Assembly: GCA_013214245.1 (NCBI GenBank)
Contig: JABSQE010000160.1
Coordinates: forward strand, 1 to 14,270
Reading direction: 5' to 3'
Length of the DNA: 14,270 nt
Source of the DNA: Hyphomicrobiaceae bacterium
GTDB lineage: Bacteria; Pseudomonadota; Alphaproteobacteria; Rhizobiales; Hyphomicrobiaceae
Positions 1-6,595 of this stretch are shown here, one piece after another. The notes under the pieces were generated by a model that saw nothing but the letters and a program-made list of their open reading frames with translations, did no database searches and had not been told where the DNA came from. The first letter of the stretch is position 1. Every line of letters begins with the position of its first letter. The translations under genes were made by a program, and so were the position numbers.

Positions 1-853
1 CTCCTAAAACATCAACTAAAACAATTTGGCGATCAAGAGATTTGAAATGGCGTTCAAAAAAAGGGCGCACAACTTGCTGTTTATAACTTTCAAACCGTTT
101 TGACAAAAGTGCACCAAGTGTTCCTGGTCGAATTGGCTCATCTATTGTATCGTTAATGCACAACGGAAAAAATGTTAACAATGGAGAACCATCAAATTCA
201 CCGGGCAATAAAAAACGACCTGGACTAATAAATTGTGCATACTTGTTATGTTTTTTGACTGAACGTAAATAATTGGTAAACTTTTGCGCACCTTCAATAG
301 CGATTTGCTCGTCTGCGATATCTCTTAGTGTTGGTGATTGGATAAAATTAAGCCAAGTTTGAGTATGTTCATCAGGCGAACGGCGAGCTGCTGCCATATT
401 GATCTCACGTGACCATGTTTGGTAATTTTGATTTAGCAAACTAAGGTCAAGCAACCATTCTCCTGGATAATCAACAACATCAACATGCAAGCGTTTAGGA
501 AAACCAGCTAGCCGTCTTAACGTATCACTAGCTTCCCACTCTAATGTCAGGCGCAACTGGCTGATTTGACGTGTGCTTTCTGGCCAGTCTGGAACATCGT
601 TCTGAAGCATTTTCAAATGTTGCTCATATGCAAACCGTGGTATGTCATCATCAGGTTGTGGTTCTAAGAAAGCTCGAAATCCCTTTAAATGCTCCAATGG
701 CAAACTCGGTGATGCGCTTGCACTGGTTAATGTGTGTACGAATGCAGTGATGAAAACTGTCTTACCAGCGCGTGATAATCCGGTTACGCCGAGGCGTAAT
801 GAAGGAGTTATCGCATCGGTCATAGCAGATTCAGTGCTGCGAAATAAGTCCAT
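1..853 (-). CDS. ycjX: YcjX family (DUF463) P-loop NTPase, partial at left edge
   Basis: The minus strand is open from an ATG at 853-851 to the window edge, giving the first 284 residues of a protein of this family, which is usually about 470-490 residues long; the C-terminus lies outside. Residues 25-32 read GLSRAGKT, a Walker A loop typical of YcjX, followed by VFITAFVHTL. Further on are VDYPGEWLLDL and, at the edge, RQIVLVDVLG, both family hallmarks. YcjX-type proteins are stress-linked, GTPase-like proteins usually paired with the membrane protein YcjF (DUF697), which would lie beyond the edge. The exact biochemical role is not settled. No stop interrupts the frame and the Walker motif is intact, so it looks functional. 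The start has no strong Shine-Dalgarno sequence, but it puts the P-loop at the usual distance from the N-terminus. Confidence 0.85.
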   Translation of the reverse strand, partial: MDLFRSTESAMTDAITPSLRLGVTGLSRAGKTVFITAFVHTLTSASASPSLPLEHLKGFRAFLEPQPDDDIPRFAYEQHLKMLQNDVPDWPESTRQISQLRLTLEWEASDTLRRLAGFPKRLHVDVVDYPGEWLLDLSLLNQNYQTWSREINMAAARRSPDEHTQTWLNFIQSPTLRDIADEQIAIEGAQKFTNYLRSVKKHNKYAQFISPGRFLLPGEFDGSPLLTFFPLCINDTIDEPIRPGTLGALLSKRFESYKQQVVRPFFERHFKSLDRQIVLVDVLG

Positions 854-882
854 GGCGGAATCACTGAAAGTGGAAAGGCGCA

Positions 883-909
883 ATTATATAATATCCAGAT
901 TTGTGCAAA
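883..909 (-). promoter_or_regulatory. Candidate promoter for the YcjX-family gene
   Basis: On the minus strand a TATAAT hexamer (888-883) lies 29 bases before the start codon. TTTGCA (909-904) stands upstream, with a 15-base spacer. That spacer is short for a sigma-70 promoter, and AT-rich DNA makes such matches by chance, so this is weak. Confidence 0.25.
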
Positions 910-984
910 GTTAAGGTATCTACTCAGTAACAACTGAGACGGTTTGCGAGTTAAGTAACAGGTATGATGCAATACTTTCAAAAC

Positions 985-999
985 TGCAACAGTGTTGCA
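985..999. repeat. 15-bp dyad downstream of the glycosylase gene
   Basis: TGCAACA and TGTTGCA flank a single central G, giving a perfect 7-bp dyad about 20 bases beyond the glycosylase stop codon. A second small hairpin (CTCAGT, loop AACA, ACTGAG) lies at 923-938. Neither is followed by a T run in the direction of transcription, so they are not classical terminators. Function is unknown. Confidence 0.4.
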
Positions 1000-1019
1000 T
1001 ACAGCTAACGTGAAATTTA

Positions 1020-1661
1020 TTAGCTGCGAAGATACTTTGAAATAGTTCGAAAAATGTCCTCAAACATCGTTGCCGTCAAGCGGCCAGTGTAGATATTATA
1101 GCGTGAGCAATGATAACTATCAAAAAGATTTATATTTCCAGTTAAATTGTGGCATAAGCCGTGACCAAATTTGAACTCAGATCTCTTATGATTAAGAGAA
1201 ACAACGGTTGCGTAATGGGCAATGTTACCAAGCGCTAAAATTGCTTTTAAATAAGGCATGGCAGAAATTTGTGCCGCTAAAAAAGTTCCGCAGGTGTTAA
1301 TCTCGGCTGCAATTGGCTTATTTTGTGGTGGCAAACATCTTACTGCGTTTGTAACCATGCAATCAACGAGCGCAAACCCGTCATTCGGCTCCGCTCGATA
1401 CACACCTTGGGCAAACCCATTATCAAATAAAGTTTTGTAAAGCAGATCTCCTGCGTAATCACCGGTAAACGGTCTGCCAGTACGGTTAGCTCCATTCATG
1501 CCAGGGGCAAGGCCAACAATAAGCAGTCGGGCAAAAGGTGAACCAAAAGATGGTACTGCACCGTTGAACCACTCGGGATGATTTCGTTGACATTCTTCAC
1601 GAAACTCTACTAGCCGAGGGCATAGTCTACATGAACGTTTCGGTTGCGGTACATTAAACAT
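1020..1661 (-). CDS. Family 5 (UDGb-like) uracil-DNA glycosylase
   Basis: This 213-residue protein should cleave uracil and related deaminated bases from DNA as the first step of base excision repair. Visible motifs are GLAPG at about residues 50-54, running on into GANRTGRPFTGD; NAVRCLPPQNKP near 105-116; and SYHCSRYN near 182-189, followed by TGRLT. These are signatures of the family 5 enzymes, which lack the acidic or Asn catalytic residue of classical Ung. Cysteines 11, 14, 109 and 124 match the 4Fe-4S ligand pattern of the iron-sulfur glycosylases. I chose the ATG at 1661 because the only earlier start is a TTG 18 bases upstream, and the ATG leaves the usual short tail before the first Cys pair. 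No Shine-Dalgarno sequence is obvious at either. It lies on the same strand as the NYN gene upstream (81-base gap) and the YcjX gene downstream. Confidence 0.9.
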   Translation of the reverse strand: MFNVPQPKRSCRLCPRLVEFREECQRNHPEWFNGAVPSFGSPFARLLIVGLAPGMNGANRTGRPFTGDYAGDLLYKTLFDNGFAQGVYRAEPNDGFALVDCMVTNAVRCLPPQNKPIAAEINTCGTFLAAQISAMPYLKAILALGNIAHYATVVSLNHKRSEFKFGHGLCHNLTGNINLFDSYHCSRYNIYTGRLTATMFEDIFRTISKYLRS

Positions 1662-1742
1662 TAACAATATGTTACACAAATAGTAGTAGCTATTAAGTCA
1701 AATAGTGATATCAAAATCTAAGCTATATATATATACGAATTT

Positions 1743-2393
1743 TTATAAATTATCAGTAAAATCATCAGTAATATCTTCAAATCGAACAGGCCCTGGAGTG
1801 GATGGACGAACATTTGGGCGTGCGACCGGTATTGTAGGTTGCTTTGGAAGAGGTTGACGTGCGTCTTGATCGCGGCAAATGACGTTTTCTAAATCCGCCA
1901 AATCAATAAATTGATCGGCTTGACGACGAAGTTCATCTGCAACCATTGCTGGTTGAGTTTGCAAAGTCGAAACAACACTAACTCGTTTTCCCATTTCTTG
2001 TAAGGCTGCTACGAGAGCACGAAAATCACCATCACCTGTAAATAATACAATGTGGTCAAGGTTTGGAGCCAGCTTCATCGCATCTACAGTTAGTTCTATG
2101 TCCATGTTACCTTTAATCTTCTTACGACCACTAGCGTCCATAAATTCCTTAGTTGGTTTAGTTACCATAGTGTAGCCGTTGTAATCTAGCCAATCTATTA
2201 ACGGGCGAATTGAAGAGTACTCTTGGTCTTCTGCTAATGCTGTGTAATACAAGGCACGTACCAAATGACTCTTGTGGCTAAATTGCTTCAGCAGTCGTTT
2301 GTAATCTATATCAAAGCCGATAGACTTTGCCGTGGCATATAAATTAGCACCGTCGACAAAAAGCGCGATTTTCTCAGATTGATAAAAATGCAT
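1743..2393 (-). CDS. LabA-like NYN domain protein (DUF88), probable ribonuclease
   Basis: This 216-residue protein has a NYN (PIN-like) domain over about residues 5-165. The acidic metal-binding residues are all visible: Asp14 in LFVDGANLY, Asp98 in KGNMDIELTVDAM together with Asp104, and Asp121 and Asp123 in FTGDGDFRALV. The GNMDIEL and TGDGDF motifs are diagnostic of the LabA/DUF88 group. These proteins are thought to be metal-dependent nucleases acting on RNA, but the substrate here is unknown. The last 45 residues are a Pro-rich, probably disordered tail. The ATG is well supported by AAAGGTGAT at 2404-2396 on the minus strand. It is divergent from rpoZ; a NYN gene next to the folK-rpoZ-rel block is, from memory, a common arrangement in Rhodospirillales. 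Nothing suggests it is broken. Confidence 0.88.
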   Translation of the reverse strand: MHFYQSEKIALFVDGANLYATAKSIGFDIDYKRLLKQFSHKSHLVRALYYTALAEDQEYSSIRPLIDWLDYNGYTMVTKPTKEFMDASGRKKIKGNMDIELTVDAMKLAPNLDHIVLFTGDGDFRALVAALQEMGKRVSVVSTLQTQPAMVADELRRQADQFIDLADLENVICRDQDARQPLPKQPTIPVARPNVRPSTPGPVRFEDITDDFTDNL

Positions 2394-2862
2394 TAATCAC
2401 CTTTGCAAATAATGTGTGAACTTTTCCAAGAATTTTAATTTTTAATTACCAAAAAAATATACGTATTATGTTAATTAGTTTGAGTGCGCGTATAGCTAGG
2501 ATACATAGATAATGCTGAGGCAGAATAAATATTTGCAACGCGAGAACAACAAATAGACACCATCACTTTTGCCGGATACATGATGCACAGCTATATCCAC
2601 AACCACATTAACTAAGACATGATAATGTTGTCAGACCTGAACTTTATAAACAAATCGTCTGAAATCGTATGTAGTGAATGTTACAGAACTAATGCTGTAA
2701 CATGTGTAATATACTTAAAATTAATAATAAAATAAAATAACCTAACCTTTTAACTTAAAAACATTTTTTTGATAATTTTTGCGTGAAATTGCTTAAAATG
2801 GTTTGTTACCAACATTTCATACAACTTGACAATATAATAGTAAGAAGTTTAAGTATAATCTA

Positions 2863-2912
2863 AAAAGGTTGTAAAATTTTTGTTATTTAAGTACTATAAC
2901 TTACAACCTTTT
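2863..2912. repeat. 12-bp perfect inverted repeat upstream of rpoZ
   Basis: AAAAGGTTGTAA at 2863-2874 is exactly matched by its reverse complement TTACAACCTTTT at 2901-2912, with 26 bases between the arms. The right arm ends two bases inside the candidate TTGACA -35 element (2911-2916). It could be an operator-like pair of half-sites, a weak hairpin in an upstream transcript, or chance. The stem has only 4 G/C pairs, so it is a poor terminator. Confidence 0.5.
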
Positions 2913-2941
2913 GACAAGTCATAAATTTGGTTCTTTATTAT
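2911..2941 (+). promoter_or_regulatory. Candidate sigma-70 promoter for rpoZ
   Basis: A consensus TTGACA lies at 2911-2916. TTTATT at 2934-2939 follows after 17 bases, and TATTAT at 2936-2941 after 19. It would give a leader of roughly 90 bases before rpoZ. A second TTGACA (2826-2831) and TATAAT (2854-2859) pair upstream is spaced 22 bases apart, too far for a normal promoter. In DNA this AT-rich, only the perfect -35 lends real weight. Confidence 0.4.
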
Positions 2942-3040
2942 AAAAAAAATGTTAAAGTAGTGGTGCTTATTTTAATTACTTTCGCATCACATCGTGAAGT
3001 GACTAGAGTGAATATTTAAAATTTAAATGAGTGTTTCAGA

Positions 3041-3466
3041 ATGGCACGAATAACCGTGGAAGATTGTGTTCTTAAAGTAGACAACCGCTTCGAACTAATA
3101 CTATTAGCTGCACACAGAGCCCGTTCTATTGCTAGTGGTAGTCCTATGTCCGTCGAGAAAGAAAACGATAAAAATCCAGTTGTTGCGTTACGTGAAATTG
3201 CGAGTGGGACAATCGCAGCTGACGATGTGCGCGAGGGCCTCATACATTCTATACAAAAAAATGTTGAGGTTGATGAACCTGAGGAAGGTGCGGCCCCTGT
3301 TTTAATTACTGAGCGTAGAGTACCGCTTCTTGGCCGTGATGATCAATCTTCTGACGTGATAGTTGATGTTTTGACTGAAGAACAGTTGCTTCGTGGCATG
3401 GAAAGTTTGACTCCAACGGAACCGTCAACAGCAATTGGCGTCGGTAGCAACAGTGGTAAAAGTTGA
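3041..3466 (+). CDS. rpoZ: DNA-directed RNA polymerase omega subunit
   Basis: RpoZ binds the beta-prime subunit and helps assemble and stabilise RNA polymerase; in many bacteria it also forms part of a ppGpp binding site. The N-terminus MARITVEDCVLKVDNRFELI and the following AAHRARSIASG are the conserved core; NPVVALREIASGTI continues the family pattern up to about residue 80. The rest (about residues 83-141) is an acidic, poorly conserved tail, as in other alphaproteobacteria, and the 141-residue length is near normal. The ATG opens directly on the conserved sequence, although the ribosome site is weak. It stands first in the ancestral rpoZ-rel block and its partner gene rel is now destroyed just downstream. 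If no other ppGpp synthetase exists in this genome, the ppGpp site on omega would have no ligand; that is inference. Confidence 0.95.
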   Translation: MARITVEDCVLKVDNRFELILLAAHRARSIASGSPMSVEKENDKNPVVALREIASGTIAADDVREGLIHSIQKNVEVDEPEEGAAPVLITERRVPLLGRDDQSSDVIVDVLTEEQLLRGMESLTPTEPSTAIGVGSNSGKS

Positions 3467-3599
3467 TGATTAAGTTAATGCTTTTGTGTAATCTGTTCGG
3501 ATTATCAATAACATTAATAAAAATTATTAATAAGCCTTGTCGCAATCAACGTATTTGTTCTAAGGCTCAAGATGAGTCATTTTAGTATGGCAGTTATAT

Positions 3600-5770
3600 G
3601 GATCCAGGCTTCCGAGAAATTAACAGATACGGCAGTGTGAATCAGTCGTGCGTGTTCTAGCTCACTACCTTAATGCATACTAAAATAAGTTAATTCTGCT
3701 TGTGCTTACTACAAACATACTAATTCGCATCAACAGTAAATATCGGGGGATTTATATTACAGTCATCCGTTTGAACTCGCGTTGTTTCTTACATAACTCA
3801 AACCAGGTGACGTTACACTATAACTGCTCTCCTTTATGCAGTGGTTAAATGTACTCATGCCATACGTCCTCAGATAGACCAATCGTTCAATTCGGTGATA
3901 AGTGATGGAGTCTGCAGGCTTACCGAACTAAATCGACTTAACTTTACAACCAAAAAGTCTGAACAAGCTGAAATTTTGTAAAATTTTTGATAGCAGTTTC
4001 AAGCCACATACGCGTATTATTGGTCTAACTTGCGGACTTGCGGATAGACTTCATAAAATTTGGACAATTGAGTACATTAGACCTAAGGCGTTACAATGAT
4101 TATCTATCAGAATACTCGCTATCTACGCCTTTCTTGCTAAGCGTATGGGAAAGCGTGCTTTTAAGGATGAACTTCAGGCCGCGATTTTTTTGCTGGTTTT
4201 ACCCAGAAACATATATTAATGCAAACAATAACCTTAAAGTATTATAAAATCGAGATAAAGGGCCTCTTGAAAAAGTCAATTTTGAATTACATCAAAAGTT
4301 GATTGTGGCGGGCATATACGGACATATCATAGCGTATAGTTACTCGTCTTATGCTGAGTGGCTAAGAATGCAAAGTCAACAGATTTCTTTAGAGTCACTG
4401 TCAGATATCTATGATCTTCGCATTGTTGTTGAAGACCTTAGCCTTTGTTACAGAATTCTCGGTCTTGTGCGTACCAAGTAGCGTGCTGTGCTCGGTCGTT
4501 TCAGAGATTATTTCTCTACTCCGAAGCGCAATAACTATCGTTAATTACACACAACAATTATTGGCTCACAAAACCAAAGAGTAGAATTGCAGGTTCGAAT
4601 GTCTCACATGTATCAAGTTGTTGAGTATGGCGACGCTTCGCACGCACACTACAAATCGGTTGAAAACCAGCCCAAATAAGAAAGTGCTGTTGACAGGGGT
4701 AGCAGTCCTTATGGTTGGCTAAACGAAAAGTTGAGGCGCTCGTGGATGGAAAATCAGAGGATTTACTTAAGCACACTTAGCTTGAATTATTTTATGATCA
4801 AGTTTGTTTCTTGACACTAAATGATAAATAATTGCCTTACCCAATGGCGACATGCTAATTTGTTATGTACATGCAGTGCATACTAAGATTGGTAATACGG
4901 CAATTGGTACCGTTGTAAATGGGCGTCAGCTTTCAATTTCAATTATTCTCAAAAATGGAGATGAAGTTAATATAAAGTGTTCATAAGTCCATATACCACC
5001 TCCGGCCTGAGAGCTAATCGTTATTACTGGGTATGCTAGTGTTATTATCTGCTGTGTTGTATGGTTTGCTTTACAACAACAGTATGTTGAGTTTTGACAG
5101 CGTCTTTCATCATAGGCTTGCCATAAGTTAGGTGTTTCTTTTTCGGAAGATCTTATATAAAATTTAAATATTACGATATTTATTGTCATAGTTGATAAAG
5201 TTTTAATTGCTATCGGACTTCAGGGAGATCTAGGTGTCAAAGATTAATTGAAAGAAAAAGAAATAGTACTGAGCAATCGTAATGGCTATAATTACTACAA
5301 AGTTTTTAGCTCTCCAAAAAGCTAGGATCTGCAAATAGAGGTTGTCTTTGCTAATGGTGGAGATGCCTTAATGCAAGATTTTGTGGCGGGCGTGACTATG
5401 CGCGGACTCGAGTGATGTTACCGGCGGTCGAATTACAGGTATTTTAGCTCTTAATGAAGGCATTAGAACATTTCAGATTCACTCTCCTAATCTTCTAGTG
5501 TAAGAGAGTGATTGCTGGATTGAGATTGCTTGTGATACCAATCCTGAGAACTTAGAGCAGGTTTCCTGCTCGTTTAATTAATACATCTGTTAATGCTCCC
5601 GGTTCACTTGCTCAGATAGCCGAGGTGATTAGTGATGGAGATGGTAATATTGACAATTTATATATGCTTGATTGCGAAACAGGTTTTACATAAATGGTTT
5701 TTGAAGTTGATGTCTGGGATCTCACATCTAAACATTATATTTTCGAGATTTTAGAAACTGACATCTGTCG
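3600..5770 (+). pseudogene. spoT: Bifunctional (p)ppGpp synthetase/hydrolase (Rel/SpoT), heavily degraded pseudogene
   Basis: An intact gene would make and degrade the alarmone (p)ppGpp. The remains are colinear with the family across several frames. HD domain: SGDLYYSHPFELALFLT (about 3740-3790), ALLYAVVKCTHA (3826 on) where the catalytic HDxxED should be, then SEQAE, NFVKFLIAVSSHIRVLLV, a stop, LADRLH. Helical linker: AFLAKRMGKRAFKDELQ (about 4127-4177). Synthetase domain: SLSDIYDLRIVVEDLSLCYR (4299-4481 frame), a stop, LGRFRDYFSTPKRNNYR, a stop, LHTTIIGSQNQRVELQVR and HMYQVVEYG. TGS domain: HTKIGNTAIGTVVNGRQL and LKNGDEVNIKCS (4879-4983). ACT domain: NAPGSLAQIAEVISDGDGNI, a stop, EVDVWDLTSK (5571-5735). 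Lesions include at least eight in-frame stops, an 8-bp duplication at 4029-4044 and single-base losses. Start and end are approximate. It cannot encode a working enzyme. Confidence 0.94.
4029..4044 (+). repeat. 8-bp tandem duplication causing a frameshift in the rel pseudogene
   Basis: CTTGCGGA occurs twice in direct succession. With one copy, the flanking frames join exactly into the conserved stretch RVLLV-x-LADRLH. The duplication adds 8 bases and moves the downstream part into another frame, matching the observed frame change from NFVKFL to LADRLH. This is a typical replication-slippage lesion. Confidence 0.85.
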
Positions 5771-5876
5771 GTAAAGTTTAACGAACTCTCGAATGACTCA
5801 TATACGCTAGCGTGATCTCGCATTCTTGTTAATACGGAAGATACAGGTGTCTAGTGAAGACAAGAAATGATCGACT

Positions 5877-5996
5877 GCAAACCCTAATGGATACATTGCA
5901 GTAATACTGTATGTTGTTGAGCACAACATTAGCCACTTTCTATTCGGTGAGCAGTCTACGTGGGTTACAATTCTGCTACGCATATACACAAAATGA
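5877..5996 (+). pseudogene. pdxJ: 3' remnant of pyridoxine 5'-phosphate synthase (PdxJ)
   Basis: PdxJ condenses 1-deoxyxylulose 5-phosphate with aminoacetone phosphate in vitamin B6 synthesis. Here only the last part can be read: IAVILYVVEHNISHFLFGEQ, ending at a TGA at 5994-5996. It aligns with the family C-terminal block IAAIPxVVELNIGHFLIGEA. The next residues, which should form the FVGL helix, are no longer conserved. A full gene is about 720 bases, and only about 100 bases separate this fragment from the end of the rel remains, so the 5' three quarters have been deleted. The position directly upstream of acpS is where intact pdxJ sits in many alphaproteobacteria, which supports the call. 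The match is short, so confidence is moderate to good rather than certain. Confidence 0.75.
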
Positions 5997-6044
5997 ATAT
6001 CAACGATGTGCGTTACTTAGTAAATACGAAATTAGAAAATTAGC

Positions 6045-6053
6045 AGGCACAAA
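6045..6053 (+). promoter_or_regulatory. Ribosome binding site of acpS
   Basis: AGG at 6045-6047 lies 6 bases before the acpS ATG (6054). It is short but correctly spaced, and the conserved N-terminus starts at this codon. Confidence 0.55.
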
Positions 6054-6458
6054 ATGATCCTCGGCATTGGAAATGATATGGTTAACATTCGTCGCATCGA
6101 GGCGATGATATCGCGCTATGGTGATCGTTTTATAAAACGCATCTTTACAGAGATTGAACGTGCTCAATCTAATAATCGCAGTTTACGAGTTGAATCATAT
6201 GCTAAACGATTTGCTGCTAAGGAAGCTTGTGCTAAGGCATTGGGTACGGGATTGAGTGAAGGTGTTTTTTGGAGAGATATGGGTGTTATCAACTTACCTA
6301 GCAAGCAACCGATACTAAACCTTACAGGTGGTGCTGAGTTTGCCTTGGCCAAAATGTTACCAAAAGGCTATACATCCCAAGTTAATTTAACAATTTCTGA
6401 TGATTTTCCTTGGGCGCAAGCAATAGTAATTATTTCGTGCGTACCAAGTGTTTGTTAG
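6054..6458 (+). CDS. acpS: Holo-[acyl-carrier-protein] synthase
   Basis: AcpS transfers the 4'-phosphopantetheine arm of coenzyme A to the conserved Ser of acyl carrier protein, an essential step for fatty acid synthesis in the cytoplasm. The protein is 134 residues, normal for the family. MILGIGNDMVNIRRIE carries the magnesium-binding Asp8, and KRFAAKEACAKALGTG carries Glu57; both catalytic motifs are intact. The C-terminal part ends with VNLTISDDFPWAQAIVII, as in alphaproteobacterial homologues, although the usual His of the HVSLTDD block is Gln109 here. It follows the pdxJ remnant and is 137 bases ahead of lepB, keeping the ancestral pdxJ-acpS-lepB order. In this genome it stays intact while its upstream neighbours have decayed. 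Confidence 0.96.
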   Translation: MILGIGNDMVNIRRIEAMISRYGDRFIKRIFTEIERAQSNNRSLRVESYAKRFAAKEACAKALGTGLSEGVFWRDMGVINLPSKQPILNLTGGAEFALAKMLPKGYTSQVNLTISDDFPWAQAIVIISCVPSVC

Positions 6459-6477
6459 ACTTAACTACCCTTCATAG

Positions 6478-6493
6478 TTTGTTTGCAAACAAA
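6478..6493. repeat. 16-bp perfect palindrome between acpS and lepB
   Basis: TTTGTTTGCAAACAAA reads the same on both strands, 20 bases after the acpS stop and about 100 bases before lepB. It has no spacer, so it is better suited as a protein-binding operator than as a hairpin. No regulator can be named. Confidence 0.5.
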
Positions 6494-6582
6494 GCTTTCT
6501 GTATCAAGCTAATAAAGTTAACATTGTAAAACTAAGTTATTGTAAGTGCTTAAAACCCAGATAATTGCTAAAGTTGGGCTCT

Positions 6583-6595
6583 GGAAAGGTTATAC
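6583..6595 (+). promoter_or_regulatory. Ribosome binding site of lepB
   Basis: GGAAAGG at 6583-6589 stands 6 bases before the lepB ATG at 6596. It is one of the clearest Shine-Dalgarno sequences in the window and fixes the lepB start. Confidence 0.65.

Larger units (their letters stand above)
2394..3040. other. AT-rich divergent intergenic region between the NYN gene and rpoZ
   Basis: This stretch of 647 bases has no supportable gene on either strand. Its right half (from about 2700) is extremely AT-rich and holds candidate promoters and a 12-bp inverted repeat, listed separately. In many relatives folK sits here before rpoZ; I looked for its conserved segments and could not recognise any. 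A small GTTACA/TGTAAC dyad lies near 2680-2701. Confidence 0.6.

Noticed and set aside
642..914. A 90-codon open frame on the plus strand
   Set aside because: It is the antisense shadow of the YcjX-family gene, whose minus-strand frame holds the Walker A motif.
4038..4247. A 69-codon open frame on the plus strand
   Set aside because: It is an out-of-frame reading through the rel pseudogene. The neighbouring frame over the same bases gives LADRLH and AKRMGKRAFKDEL, which match Rel.
4592..4603. GGTTCGAAT, like the T loop of a tRNA
   Set aside because: It lies in the rel synthetase remains (VELQVRMSHM) and no acceptor stem or anticodon arm can be drawn around it.
5807..5989. A 60-codon open frame on the minus strand
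   Set aside because: It is antisense to the PdxJ C-terminal remnant and has no family resemblance.
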